Notes: generated by a model from the letters alone, not told the origin. A stretch of DNA of 64,000 bases from Azorhizobium sp943371865 (GCF_943371865.1 NZ_CALRWL010000020.1:1-64000), one strand, 5' to 3'; shown: positions 38,453 to 47,766, counted from the first letter of the stretch. A program made the numbers and translations.

Positions 38453-40609
38453 ATGGCTAAGACCACAACGATCAATTGGGCCTGGGGTGCGAATGCGGTG
38501 ATTGCGTTCGATCCTGCGGTCGATATTTTGGACTTCGGCTGGTTCCAGGCAGAGCAGTTTGTGATCACCGAGGTCAACGGCTCCGTTGTGATCTCCATTC
38601 CCTCGAACAATCAGACCTATACGCTCGCTGGCGTCAGCCTGTCGGCGCTGTCGCTGGCCAACATCGCCGCCAAGGATTCGTCCGCCCTGAGCGAGTGGAC
38701 GACGGCTTTGAGTGCACTCCCATCGGACCCCGGCAGCGGCACCGGGCAGACGGGGGGCGAGTCCGGCAGCGGGTCGGGCAGCGGTACGGGCGGCGCCTCC
38801 GGTGGCACCACCGGCGGAACCGGGGCCGGGGACGGCGCGGCCACCGTGACGACCATCAACTGGGCCTGGGGAACGGACACCATCCTCCAATTCGAGCCGG
38901 GGCGTGACACGCTGGATTTCGGCTGGTTCTCCGCCGACAATTTCACCATCAGCGAAGTGAACGGGTCGGTGGTGGTCTCCATTCCCACCAATCACCAGAC
39001 CTACACCCTGGCCGGCGTCGCGCTGGCGGATCTGACCCTCGCCAACATTTCCGCCAAGGACGTCGGCGCGCTGGCCGAGTGGACCAGCGCGCTTTCCGCC
39101 GGCACCGGCACCGGCACCGGCACCGGCACGGGCACGGGGAGCGGTGGAAGCACGGGCGGGGATAGCGGTGGGTCTAGCGGTGGCAGCACCGGCGGCAGTT
39201 CAGGAGGGAGTACGGGCGGTTCGACGGGCGGCAGCACCGGCAGCGGCACCGGCGAGGCCGCCTATGCCCAGGCCTGGAGTGCCGGGACCGTCTACGTGGC
39301 CGGCGACCTCGCCGCCGTGGGCGGATCGGTCTATGAGGCCAATTGGTGGACCCAGGGCACGGATCCCGCCAGCCATAGCGGCGCCGTGGGCAGCGGCAAT
39401 GTCTGGAGCTTTGTGGGCTATCTGGATTCGACGCCGGTGGTGCCCAGCGCGCCAGAGGATCTGTTCGCCACCAACGTCACCGACACATCCGCGGTGCTGA
39501 TCTGGGATGCGGCCAGCGTGAATGGCGCCGGCACCGTTTCCAGCTATCAGATCTATGAGAATGGGGTGCTGATCGCCACCACGTCCGACACCTATTTCAA
39601 GGTGGCGGGGCTCGGGGCAGCCACCAGCTACGCCTTCACGGTGGTTGCGGTTGACGAGGCGGGGGCATCGCCGCAGGCGCATCCGATCACCGTCACCACC
39701 GATCCCGCTGGAAGCGTGCATACGGATCAGACCTATTCGCCCTACATCGACATGTCGCTGACCACGAGCCAGGATCTCATGGCCGTGGCCCGCGCCTCCG
39801 GCGTGACCGACTTCACGTTGGCCTTCGTGCTCAGCTCCGGCCACGACACCATCGGCTGGGGCGGCACTGGGACCATCGCCAATGACACCTTGTCCAATGG
39901 CAGCACGATCCACGACCAGGTGGCTGCGCTCCAGGCCATTGGTGGGGACATCACCATCTCGTTCGGCGGTGCCAATGGCCAGGAAGCGGCGTTGACCTTC
40001 AGCGATGCCACAACCCTGACCCAGGCGTATCAGTCGGTCATCGACACCTATCATGTGAACAAGCTCGACTTCGATATCGAAGGCTCGGCCCTGCCCAACA
40101 CCGCGGCCAATCATCTGCGCGACCAGGCCCTGGTGGCTCTGGACGCGGCCAATCCGGACCTGGAGATTTCCTTCACCTTGCCGGTGCTCACCGATGGCCT
40201 GACCCATGACGGCCTCAACATCCTGAAGCAGGCGATCGCCGATGGCGTTCATGTGGACGTGGTGAACATCATGGCGATGGACTACGGGGCCTATGCGGAT
40301 ACGGGCGACATGGGCGATGACGCCATCTCGGCGGCACAGGCGACTCTTGCTCAGTTGAAGGTGCTCGGGCTTGATGCGAAGCTGGGCGTCACGGTGATGA
40401 TCGGCATCAATGACGTGCAGAGCGAAGTTTTCACGCTGGAAGATGCGCACCAGCTGCTGGATTACGCGCAGGGCAACGAGGATATAGCGGGCCTGTCCAT
40501 CTGGTCGGTGGGCCGGGACAATGCCAGTTCCATTGGCTATGTGTCGCCCACCAGCAGCGGCATTGCCCAGATGGAGTACGAATTCAGCCAGATCTTCGGG
40601 CATATCTGA
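38453..40609 (+). CDS. Multidomain GH18 (chitinase-like) protein with two novel N-terminal repeats
   Basis: 718 residues. Two related N-terminal units (about 1-87 and 129-216) each run TTINWAWG, a hydrophobic LDFGWF core, ITEVNGSVVxSIPxN, QTYTLAGVxL and NIxAKD. They are joined by Gly/Ser/Thr linkers that include GTGTGTG and SGGS runs. A ChtBD3-like carbohydrate-binding module (about 269-325, AWSAGTVYVAGDLAAVGG), a fibronectin III domain (about 330-420) and a GH18 barrel (about 427-718) with KLDFDIEG follow, putting the acid Glu at about 543. A TGA ends the frame directly before the first ATG, so there is no signal peptide. AAAGG favours the second ATG. Export would need a type I-like or other non-Sec route. 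Chitin or a related glucan is the presumed substrate. Confidence 0.88.
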   Translation: MAKTTTINWAWGANAVIAFDPAVDILDFGWFQAEQFVITEVNGSVVISIPSNNQTYTLAGVSLSALSLANIAAKDSSALSEWTTALSALPSDPGSGTGQTGGESGSGSGSGTGGASGGTTGGTGAGDGAATVTTINWAWGTDTILQFEPGRDTLDFGWFSADNFTISEVNGSVVVSIPTNHQTYTLAGVALADLTLANISAKDVGALAEWTSALSAGTGTGTGTGTGTGSGGSTGGDSGGSSGGSTGGSSGGSTGGSTGGSTGSGTGEAAYAQAWSAGTVYVAGDLAAVGGSVYEANWWTQGTDPASHSGAVGSGNVWSFVGYLDSTPVVPSAPEDLFATNVTDTSAVLIWDAASVNGAGTVSSYQIYENGVLIATTSDTYFKVAGLGAATSYAFTVVAVDEAGASPQAHPITVTTDPAGSVHTDQTYSPYIDMSLTTSQDLMAVARASGVTDFTLAFVLSSGHDTIGWGGTGTIANDTLSNGSTIHDQVAALQAIGGDITISFGGANGQEAALTFSDATTLTQAYQSVIDTYHVNKLDFDIEGSALPNTAANHLRDQALVALDAANPDLEISFTLPVLTDGLTHDGLNILKQAIADGVHVDVVNIMAMDYGAYADTGDMGDDAISAAQATLAQLKVLGLDAKLGVTVMIGINDVQSEVFTLEDAHQLLDYAQGNEDIAGLSIWSVGRDNASSIGYVSPTSSGIAQMEYEFSQIFGHI
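39102..39252 (+). repeat. Low-complexity Gly/Ser/Thr linker repeats in the GH18 gene
   Basis: In-frame GGCACC/GGCACG repeats are followed by GGT/GGC-AGC runs coding GT and SGG units. This is a likely site of length variation by slippage. Confidence 0.75.
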
Positions 40610-40747
40610 AGGCCGGCTGCACCAGTCACCGACTGCGCCCTGGGGCATGCCGCCCCTGGGGCGCGGTTGGTGAGGCGAAACACGGGCGCGCCCTGCGAAA
40701 CATCGCAGCGCTCCAAGGTTCCGCCAATGACATGGGAGGCGTAGGCA

Positions 40748-41584
40748 ATGGCAAAAACGGTAACCCTGCACGGCGGCGAAGCCGTGCCCGCCCTGGGACA
40801 AGGCACTTGGCTACTGGGTGAACAGAGCGAGCGGCGCCGCGAGGAAATCGAGACCCTGCGGGAGGGGATCGAGCGCGGGCTCACCTTGATCGATACCGCC
40901 GAGATGTATGGCGACGGCAGTTGCGAGGAGATGGTCGGCGAGGCGCTGTCCGACGGCTGGCGCGAGAAGGTGTTCCTGGTCAGCAAGGTCTATCCGCACA
41001 ATGCCAGCCTCAAGGGCGTGCAGGAGGCCTGCGAGCGGTCTCTCAAGCGCCTGAAGACCGATCATCTCGACCTCTACCTGCTGCATTGGATGGGCGATCA
41101 CCCCATCAACCAGACCATCGCCGGCTTCGAGGCGCTCCAGCGGGCCGGAAAGATCCGCCGCTGGGGCGTCAGCAATATCGACACGGATTATCTGGAAGAG
41201 ATGATCGATGCCGGCGGCACCGAGTGTGCGGTCAATCAGATCCTCTACAATGTCAGCCGCCGCGGCGTGGAATTCGATCTGATGCCGTTCCAGTCCAAGC
41301 TGGGGCTGCCCTTCATGGCTTACAGCCCGATCGAGCAGGGCCGCTTGCCGCGGAACGGCGCCCTGGCCAAGGTGGCCGACAAGCACGGGGTGGACCCCTA
41401 TCAGGTGGCCCTGGCCTGGGTGATGCGCCGGCCGGATGTCATCGCCATTCCGAAGGCATCGACCAAGGCGCATGTCATCGCCAATGCGGCGGCGCGCGAT
41501 ATCGTGCTCGATGCGGAGGATCTGGCGGCAATCGACGTGGCGTTTCCACCCCCGCGCCGGAAGCAAAGCCTCGAAATGCTCTGA
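40748..41584 (+). CDS. Aldo/keto reductase
   Basis: NADPH-dependent carbonyl reductase with a (beta/alpha)8 barrel; 278 residues. The catalytic tetrad is present: Asp49 (LIDTAEMYG), Tyr54, Lys80 (FLVSKVYPHN) and His113 (LYLLHWMGD). The cofactor end reads VIAIPKASTKAHV. The closest look is to the AKR5/YeaE-like group, whose members reduce methylglyoxal or diketo sugars. GGGAGG precedes the ATG. It follows the GH18 gene by 138 bases with no clear terminator, so a sugar-aldehyde role is possible but unproven. Confidence 0.92.
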   Translation: MAKTVTLHGGEAVPALGQGTWLLGEQSERRREEIETLREGIERGLTLIDTAEMYGDGSCEEMVGEALSDGWREKVFLVSKVYPHNASLKGVQEACERSLKRLKTDHLDLYLLHWMGDHPINQTIAGFEALQRAGKIRRWGVSNIDTDYLEEMIDAGGTECAVNQILYNVSRRGVEFDLMPFQSKLGLPFMAYSPIEQGRLPRNGALAKVADKHGVDPYQVALAWVMRRPDVIAIPKASTKAHVIANAAARDIVLDAEDLAAIDVAFPPPRRKQSLEML

Positions 41585-41681
41585 GACGCCGGACGACATC
41601 CGGACGCCGATAAAAGGCCGCTCCCACGACACCCGTCGCGGGAGCCGCCGAAGGCGGGGGGATCATCAAGCCGGTGCCGGC

Positions 41682-42647
41682 TCAGGCGGTGGGCACGCCT
41701 TCAGCGGAAACCTGGGGCTGCCCGGCAGCCTCCGCGGGCAAGGCGCGCGCGATCAGCACCGCATCCACGTCCGGCACCTCCTGCTTGAGGTGGGCTTCCA
41801 TCCGCGCCAGCACGTCCGAAACGTCCGCGATGCTGCGGGTGGGATCGAAGCCGACGGTGATTTCCACATGGGCGACATTGCCGGAGCGCCGTGTGCGCAT
41901 GGACAGAAGCGCATCATAGGAATTGAAGAAGGCGGCCAGGGTGCGGTTGACCTTCAGCTGCACCGGCTCGCTCAACGCCCGGTCCAGCAGGTCGGGCAAA
42001 GCGGTGCGGACCATGGACACCCCGACCACCGCCATGAACGCCGCGCCCACGAGGCCGCCGATGCTGTCGGCGGTGCGCGCCACCACCGGATCATGGGCAA
42101 CCGCATCAATGATGACGCAGACCACCACGGGAAACGAGGCCACAGCCTTGGCGATGTGCGCGCGCAACTGGGCCTGCACGATCATCGAGCCGCCGGTGCG
42201 ATTGGCGCGCCATAGCGGCAGGATCGGGCCGGCATTGACGAGGAAATTATAGATCACCATGAGGATCGCCACGGTGGCCCACACCTCGCTCTTGGGTTCA
42301 CCGCCCCCTTGGGTCAGCGCGCGATAAGCGATGAAGGCGGCGGCCATCACCAGCAGGACGCCGACCACCAGCCCGATGCCGCGCTCCAGCTTGCCGATGC
42401 CGTATTCATAGCCCGCGATGCGGCCGCGATGCAGCTGTCGCAGCGTGTGCAGGGAGACGATGGCCACCACCAGCAGCAGGACGCCGCGCAGCAGGTCCGA
42501 CAACATGGACAGCGAGCCGATGATCAAAGCCGCGGCGCCATAGGGGATTGCCAGGCTCAGGTCCAGCAGGATGGCGATGAGGATCGCCCGCTCTTCCCGG
42601 CGCTCCTGGGCATTGGGCGTGCGCAGGTCGGCGCTGGGATGGCTCAT
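41682..42647 (-). CDS. CDF-like cation transporter homologue with degenerate metal site
   Basis: 321 residues with six predicted helices and a C-terminal cytoplasmic domain (about 215-300, VQLKVNRTLAAFFNSYDALL to HLKQEVPDVDAVLIARA), the layout of cation diffusion facilitators. Canonical members bind metal with D/HxxxD in helix 2 and HxxxD in helix 5. Here helix 2 reads SLSMLSDLLRGVLLL (first Asp kept, second replaced by Gly) and helix 5 reads RAHIAKAVAS (His kept, Asp replaced by Ala). Transport of Zn/Co/Fe is therefore doubtful. The ATG overlaps the upstream protease stop by four bases; it is the last gene of the cobS operon. Confidence 0.82.
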   Translation of the reverse strand: MSHPSADLRTPNAQERREERAILIAILLDLSLAIPYGAAALIIGSLSMLSDLLRGVLLLVVAIVSLHTLRQLHRGRIAGYEYGIGKLERGIGLVVGVLLVMAAAFIAYRALTQGGGEPKSEVWATVAILMVIYNFLVNAGPILPLWRANRTGGSMIVQAQLRAHIAKAVASFPVVVCVIIDAVAHDPVVARTADSIGGLVGAAFMAVVGVSMVRTALPDLLDRALSEPVQLKVNRTLAAFFNSYDALLSMRTRRSGNVAHVEITVGFDPTRSIADVSDVLARMEAHLKQEVPDVDAVLIARALPAEAAGQPQVSAEGVPTA

Positions 42648-43366
42648 CGCTCGGGTCCGGGGCCGCGCAGCAGAAGCCGGTCGCCGCGGACTTCGAAGCT
42701 CTCCAGCCGCGACAGGAAGCTCATGCCGAGGAGTGGCGTGCGCAACATGCCCGCCGGGGCGACCAGGGCCGGAACGCGCCGCTCCACGATCCCGCCGACG
42801 GTCACCCGGTCCAGCACCACGGCGGCGGCCCTGGTGCGGCCATTGGCGGTGTCCACGGGAACGTCGTATTTCAGGAAGTCCACCGGCAAACCGGCGGCGC
42901 GCGCGGCTTCCAGCGTCAGCACCACCGAGGAGGCGCCGGTATCCAGCAGCATGGGGACGGTGGCCTCATTGATGCCGACGCGCACGGCGAAGTCTCCGTC
43001 GGCGGCCCGCGTCACCTCCACGGTGAGCGCCGCCCCCGGCAGGTTGAGAGCATAGCCGGGAATCAATTGCCCGACCACGCGTTCCGCCACTTGGATCAGT
43101 GGCCCGCGATAGGTGTAGCCAACCGCCAGCACCGCTCCCAGCAGGACCCAGAACAGCGCGGCGAGGAGGGCCTCGCCGATCCGCCCGCGGACGATGGACC
43201 ACGCAATGGCGCCCACCAGGATCAGCAGCGGCACCTGGTAGGTGAGGCTGCCGAATTGGTTCAGGTCCATGCCCGCCACTGTGCCCTGCTCATGGTGAAC
43301 CGCCAGAACAACCACGGCCCCGAGCACACCGATCAGCAGCATCCACAGAAAACGGTCGCTGCGCAT
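42644..43366 (-). CDS. Membrane-anchored clan AA aspartic protease (TIGR02281 family)
   Basis: 240 residues: an N-terminal membrane helix (about 7-24), further hydrophobic segments (about 44-60 and 66-84), and a single retropepsin-like domain with active-site Asp142 in LLDTGASSVVL and the flap/closing segment LLGMSFLSRLESFEV. One Asp per chain means it must dimerise. It follows DUF1289 by four bases and overlaps the CDF gene by four, so it is translationally coupled. Substrates in this family are unknown. Confidence 0.88.
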   Translation of the reverse strand: MRSDRFLWMLLIGVLGAVVVLAVHHEQGTVAGMDLNQFGSLTYQVPLLILVGAIAWSIVRGRIGEALLAALFWVLLGAVLAVGYTYRGPLIQVAERVVGQLIPGYALNLPGAALTVEVTRAADGDFAVRVGINEATVPMLLDTGASSVVLTLEAARAAGLPVDFLKYDVPVDTANGRTRAAAVVLDRVTVGGIVERRVPALVAPAGMLRTPLLGMSFLSRLESFEVRGDRLLLRGPGPER

Positions 43367-43370
43367 GGAA

Positions 43371-43583
43371 TCAGTCCGCGAAGGCGTCGGGGTTCTGTGC
43401 CCGAAGGCGGGCGAGGCGCTCTGGGAGCGCGGCCATCACGGCGTCCCGGCGCTGCGCCGAAAAGCCCACCCAGCCGCCGATTTCCTGCAGCGAGCGGCCG
43501 CAACCAATGCACAGACTGCTGATCGGATCGACCACACAAACCTTGATGCAGGGGGAGGGAATCGGCACGGGGCTCTCGGGCAT
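43371..43583 (-). CDS. DUF1289 small cysteine-rich protein
   Basis: 70 residues with the DUF1289 core SPCIKVCVVDPISSLCIGCG followed by a WVGFS segment and an Arg-rich helix. The four Cys (C-x3-C ... C-x2-C) suggest binding of zinc or an Fe-S cluster. The DUF1289-protease adjacency is widely conserved in alphaproteobacteria. It starts 14 bases after cobS. Confidence 0.9.
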   Translation of the reverse strand: MPESPVPIPSPCIKVCVVDPISSLCIGCGRSLQEIGGWVGFSAQRRDAVMAALPERLARLRAQNPDAFAD

Positions 43584-43597
43584 GGGGTGTGGCCGGA

Positions 43598-44398
43598 TCA
43601 GGAGACCCGCGCGAACATAAGCACCGCCAGCAGGAAGGCAATCTCCGTGACTTGCTGGGTTGCACCGGCCACGTCTCCGGTCTGCCCGCCGATCATGCGG
43701 CGCGAGAGCCTGGTCATGACGAACAGCCCCCCCAGCGTTGCCCCCAGCCCCGCCAGGGTTGCGGCCACACCGAGGCTCGGGACCACTGCCACCGCGGCCA
43801 GCAACGCGCCCATGAGGCCGGCCTTGCCGGCGGCATCGGGTCCGGGCTGGCCGGCGGCGGCGGACGCGCCATCGGTGCGGGCAGGGGGCAGGAATTCAAG
43901 CAGGAGAAGACCCGCAGCGCGGGACAGGGCTGCCGCCGCCACCAGGGCGAGCGCGGTTCGCACCGCTCCGGCACTCACAAGAAGCGCCTGCAGCAGGGCC
44001 ACACGCAGCAGCAGGGACAGCATCAGCGCGCAGGCGCCATAGGTGCCGATCCGGCTGTCGCGCATGATTTCCAGCCGCCGCAGCCGGCTGGCGCCGCCGC
44101 CGAAACCATCGGCCGTGTCCGCGAGGCCATCTTCGTGCAGCGCACCGGTCACCAGCACCAGTGCCGTCACGGCGAGGGCCACGGACACCAGGGGGGGAAG
44201 CGCGAGGGCGTGCCCAACCAGAAGAATCACGCCACCGATCGCCCCGATCACCGCACCGGCCACTGGCACCGCATAGGCGATGCGGCGCAGGGACGGGGCG
44301 GCGAACGGGTCCGCGTCATCCGCCGACACCGGGATCGGCAGACGAGAATAGAAGCGCAGCGCCGCGCTGGTGTCCTGGACAATCCGATGTCGCCGCAT
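43598..44398 (-). CDS. cobS: Adenosylcobinamide-GDP ribazoletransferase (cobalamin synthase)
   Basis: Membrane enzyme joining adenosylcobinamide-GDP to alpha-ribazole in the last steps of B12 synthesis. The 266 residues have six or so helices, FYSRLPIPV near the N-terminus, and the signature ALHEDGLADTADGFGGG followed by RLEIMRDSRIGTYG (metal and GDP binding). It is the first gene of a minus-strand operon with DUF1289, protease and CDF-like genes. No other B12 gene and no cobalamin riboswitch could be recognised in the 309 bases upstream. Confidence 0.93.
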   Translation of the reverse strand: MRRHRIVQDTSAALRFYSRLPIPVSADDADPFAAPSLRRIAYAVPVAGAVIGAIGGVILLVGHALALPPLVSVALAVTALVLVTGALHEDGLADTADGFGGGASRLRRLEIMRDSRIGTYGACALMLSLLLRVALLQALLVSAGAVRTALALVAAAALSRAAGLLLLEFLPPARTDGASAAAGQPGPDAAGKAGLMGALLAAVAVVPSLGVAATLAGLGATLGGLFVMTRLSRRMIGGQTGDVAGATQQVTEIAFLLAVLMFARVS

Positions 44399-44707
44399 GG
44401 GCCGTTTTGCTCTCCGATGGCGTCCGAATGGCTGCCGCGTCTCGACTTGCGCCCGCAGAGCGCGCGCACGCCCACAGCGCGGATTGGGTCGGACGACGGC
44501 CTTCCGGCACCGTGAGGGTGGATCTTCAAGCCCTGCCTGTGCCCCCGTCCTTGGGAACCTGATTTGCCGGGCCGGTCAAGGGGAGGCGCCGGTCCCGTCA
44601 CGGCGCGTTTGCATTCGTGCGCTTCGCCGGTATAGTCCCGCCGCTTCGGCAGGGACCGCCACGCTGGCCCGGTCCGCCCCATTCCTTTAGACAAAAACGA
44701 GGCTACA
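44399..44707. other. Divergent intergenic region cobS-yajC, 309 bases
   Basis: No gene and no recognisable cobalamin-riboswitch core. It must hold promoters for both directions. Confidence 0.45.
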
Positions 44708-45052
44708 ATGTTCATATCGCCCGCTTTCGCTCAAGGCGCTTCGGCTGCCGGTGGCGGGACAGACATGCTCATTCAGCTCGCGCCGTTCGTGCTGATCTTT
44801 GTGGTGATGTACTTCTTGATTCTGCGTCCGCAGCAGAAGCGGGCCAAGGATCATCGCGAAATGGTGAACTCCCTGCGCCGCGGTGACGTGGTGGTCACCG
44901 CCGGCGGCCTGGTGGGCAAAGTGGCCCGCGTGGTGGATGATGCCGAGATCGAGCTTCAGATCGCCGACAATGTGAAGGTGCGCCAGCTCCGTTCGCAGAT
45001 TTCGACGGTTCGGGCCAAGGGCGAGCCCGCCAAGGACGAGTCGGCCGCCTGA
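44708..45052 (+). CDS. yajC: Preprotein translocase subunit YajC
   Basis: Small accessory of the SecDF complex. The 114 residues have one membrane helix (about 19-41, DMLIQLAPFVLIFVVMYFLI) followed by the hallmark LRPQQKRAKDHREMVNSLRRGD and VVTAGGLVGKVARV. GAGG precedes the ATG. It is first in the yajC-secD-secF operon; secD follows after 33 bases. Confidence 0.97.
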   Translation: MFISPAFAQGASAAGGGTDMLIQLAPFVLIFVVMYFLILRPQQKRAKDHREMVNSLRRGDVVVTAGGLVGKVARVVDDAEIELQIADNVKVRQLRSQISTVRAKGEPAKDESAA

Positions 45053-45085
45053 GGCCCGTGAACCGTAAGAACTGATAAACCGACG

Positions 45086-46693
45086 ATGCTGCACTTCTCC
45101 AGGCTAAAGACGGCGCTGATCCTTGTGATCACCGCGCTCGGAATTCTGTTCGCCGTCCCCAACCTGCTGCCGGCGTCGGTTTTGCAGGTCCTGCCCACTT
45201 GGCTGGCCTCCAGCCGGGTGACGTTGGGCCTCGACTTGCAGGGCGGCTCCCACATCCTGCTGGAAGTGGATGCCTCCGCCCTGAAGAAGGAGCGCACGGA
45301 GCAGGTGCGCGACGAGATCCGCCGCGTCCTGCGCGAGCAGAAAATCGGCTACACCGGCCTCACCATTCGCGACACCACGGTGCAGTTGCGGTTGCGGGAT
45401 CCCAACGACACCCAGAACGCGCTGACCGAACTGCGCAAGCTGGCGACGCCCCTGACCAACTCGATTCTGGGCGGCAGCACCGGCGAGAGCGACATGACGG
45501 TCGCCAGCGCCGCCGACGGCCAGATCAATGTGAGCCTCACCGAGGCGGGCCTCAATGCCCGCATCCGCTCGGCGGTGGACCAGTCCATCGAGATCATCCG
45601 TCGCCGCATCGATCAGCTCGGGACCACCGAGCCCACCATCCAGCGGCAGGGTGCGGACCGCATTCTGGTGCAGGTGCCCGGGCTTCAGGACCCGCAGCGG
45701 CTGAAGGCCCTCCTGGGTCAGACCGCCAAGCTGTCGTTCCGCATGGTCGATCAGTCCATGTCGCCGCAGCAGGCGCTGGAAGGCCGGCCGCCGTCGGATT
45801 CCGAAGTGCTGCAATCCGCCGACGGCGCGCCGTATCTGGTGGAAAAGCAGGTGCGTGTGTCCGGTGAGGATCTGGTGGATGCCCAGCCGGGCTTCGAACA
45901 GACCACCCGCCAGCCCATCGTCAGCTTCCGGTTCAATGCCAATGGCGCCCGGCGGTTTGCCGCCACCACCCAGGATGCGGTGGGTCGCCCGTTCGCCATT
46001 GTCCTCGACAACCAGGTGATCTCCGCTCCGGTGATCCGCGAGCCGATCCTCGGCGGTTCGGGGCAGATCTCCGGCTCCTTCACCGTGCAGCAGGCCAACG
46101 ATCTGGCCATCCTGCTGCGCGCCGGCGCGTTGCCGGCCCCGCTGAAGGTGGTGGAAGAGCGCACCGTCGGCCCCAGCCTGGGGCAGGATTCCATCCACGC
46201 CGGAAAGGTGGCTGCTGTCGTTGCCGCAGTGCTGGTGGCGGTGTTCATGCTGGCGGTCTACGGCCTGTTCGGCATGTTCGCCCTGATTGCCTTGGCGGTT
46301 CACATCACCTTGATGTTCGCCTTGCAGTCGCTGCTGGGGGCCACATTGACGCTGCCGGGCATCGCTGGCGTGGTCCTGACCATCGGCATGGCGGTGGACT
46401 CCAACGTCGTGATCTTCGAGCGCATCCGCGACGAAGCCCGCGAAGGCCGCTCGGCCATCGCCGCCATCGACAAGGGGTTCTCATTCGCGCTGGGCACTAT
46501 CCTCGACGCCAACCTCACCTCGCTGGCCACCGCCGTGATCCTGTTCCTGCTGGGTGGCTCCGGCCCCGTGCGCGGGTTCGCCGTCACTTACATCCTCGGC
46601 CTGTTGACCACCGTGTTCACCGCTTACACCTTGACGCGCCTCATGATCGCCTGGTGGGTGAAGTGGCAGCGCCCGGCCAAGCTGCCCATCTGA
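45086..46693 (+). CDS. secD: Protein translocase subunit SecD
   Basis: Proton-driven subunit that completes Sec export on the periplasmic side. The 535 residues have the first helix (about 9-27), the LGLDLQGGSHILLEVD motif, the P1 periplasmic domain (VDQSIEIIRRRIDQLGTTEP, QRQGADRILVQVPG), and a C-terminal RND-like six-helix module with LTIGMAVDSNVVIFERIRDE. All key SecD blocks are intact. secF starts 13 bases downstream. Confidence 0.98.
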   Translation: MLHFSRLKTALILVITALGILFAVPNLLPASVLQVLPTWLASSRVTLGLDLQGGSHILLEVDASALKKERTEQVRDEIRRVLREQKIGYTGLTIRDTTVQLRLRDPNDTQNALTELRKLATPLTNSILGGSTGESDMTVASAADGQINVSLTEAGLNARIRSAVDQSIEIIRRRIDQLGTTEPTIQRQGADRILVQVPGLQDPQRLKALLGQTAKLSFRMVDQSMSPQQALEGRPPSDSEVLQSADGAPYLVEKQVRVSGEDLVDAQPGFEQTTRQPIVSFRFNANGARRFAATTQDAVGRPFAIVLDNQVISAPVIREPILGGSGQISGSFTVQQANDLAILLRAGALPAPLKVVEERTVGPSLGQDSIHAGKVAAVVAAVLVAVFMLAVYGLFGMFALIALAVHITLMFALQSLLGATLTLPGIAGVVLTIGMAVDSNVVIFERIRDEAREGRSAIAAIDKGFSFALGTILDANLTSLATAVILFLLGGSGPVRGFAVTYILGLLTTVFTAYTLTRLMIAWWVKWQRPAKLPI

Positions 46694-46706
46694 AAGTGCG
46701 CCGCTC

Positions 46707-47756
46707 ATGCCTCTGATTCACTATATCCCGGCGCAGACCCACATCGGCTTCATGCGGCTGCGCCGCGTGTCGTTCGCGTTCTCCGCTGCCATGACCTTGT
46801 TCGCCGTGTTCATGTTTGGCACGGTGGGGTTCAACCTCGGCATCGACTTCCGCGGCGGCACGCTCATCGAGGCGCAGTCGGCGCAGAACGCCGCCGACCT
46901 CGGTGCGCTGCGTGAGCAACTCACCGACAGCGATCTCGGCGATGTGCAGATCCAGGAGTTCGGATCCCCGCGCGACGTGATGATCCGCGTCGGTCGCACC
47001 GGCGAGAATGACGCCGCCCAACAGGCGATCGTTGAGAAGGTCCGCACCGCGCTCGGCGCCGATTATACGGTGCGCCGGGTTGAGACGGTGGGGCCGAGCG
47101 TCTCCTCCGAACTGGTGCGCCAGTCGATCCTGGCCCTGGTGCTGGGTGCGGTGGTGGTGCTGATCTATCTGTGGTTCCGCTTCGAATGGCAGTTTGCCGT
47201 CGGCGCGCTGGTGACCACGGCGCACGATATTTTCGTCACCTTGATGATCTATTCGGTGCTGGGGCTGGATTTCGATCTGACGTCCATCGCCGCCATCCTG
47301 ACCATCATGGGCTACTCGCTGAACGATACGGTGGTGGTCTACGACCGTATCCGCGAGATGCTGCGGCGCTACAAGAAGATGCCGCTGCCGGAACTGCTGG
47401 ACGTGTCGGTGAACGCGACCTTCTCGCGGACCATCATCGTGTCCCTGACCACCTTCCTGGCCACCATGGCGCTGTATTTCTTCGGCGGCGAAGTCCTGCG
47501 CGGCTTCTCGCTGGCCATGGCGGTGGGCGTCATCATCGGCACCTATTCCACCATCTTCGTGGCGGCGCCGATCCTGATCCATCTGGGCCTGCGCAGTTCG
47601 ACGGTGCTTCCTCCCGATGCGGTGGAGGTGGACGACGAGCCGGTTGCAGAGACGCCGGCTCTTGCGCCGCCCGCCCCGACGCCACCCACGCCCGCCCGGA
47701 CCAGCGCCGGGCGTGGCAAGAAGGGGTCCGGCGGTCCGCGACCGGCGAAAGCCTGA
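46707..47756 (+). CDS. secF: Protein translocase subunit SecF
   Basis: Partner of SecD in a 1:1 complex. The 349 residues have helix 1 (about 24-44), the conserved LGIDFRGGTLIEAQ, ETVGPSVSSELVRQS, and the membrane module with IMGYSLNDTVVVYDRIREML and TFLATMALYFFGGEVLRGFS. A Pro/Ala-rich C-terminal tail of about 40 residues ends RPAKA. The downstream Mth938-like gene starts 10 bases after its stop. Confidence 0.98.
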   Translation: MPLIHYIPAQTHIGFMRLRRVSFAFSAAMTLFAVFMFGTVGFNLGIDFRGGTLIEAQSAQNAADLGALREQLTDSDLGDVQIQEFGSPRDVMIRVGRTGENDAAQQAIVEKVRTALGADYTVRRVETVGPSVSSELVRQSILALVLGAVVVLIYLWFRFEWQFAVGALVTTAHDIFVTLMIYSVLGLDFDLTSIAAILTIMGYSLNDTVVVYDRIREMLRRYKKMPLPELLDVSVNATFSRTIIVSLTTFLATMALYFFGGEVLRGFSLAMAVGVIIGTYSTIFVAAPILIHLGLRSSTVLPPDAVEVDDEPVAETPALAPPAPTPPTPARTSAGRGKKGSGGPRPAKA

Positions 47757-47766
47757 GGGGACGGCG

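Noticed and set aside
39102..39252. CRISPR-like short repeats
   Set aside because: They are in-frame Gly/Thr and Gly/Ser codon repeats within the GH18 gene, with no spacers of uniform size.
44399..44707. Possible cobalamin riboswitch upstream of cobS
   Set aside because: No B12-box-like core could be seen on either strand, and the region is not unusually structured.
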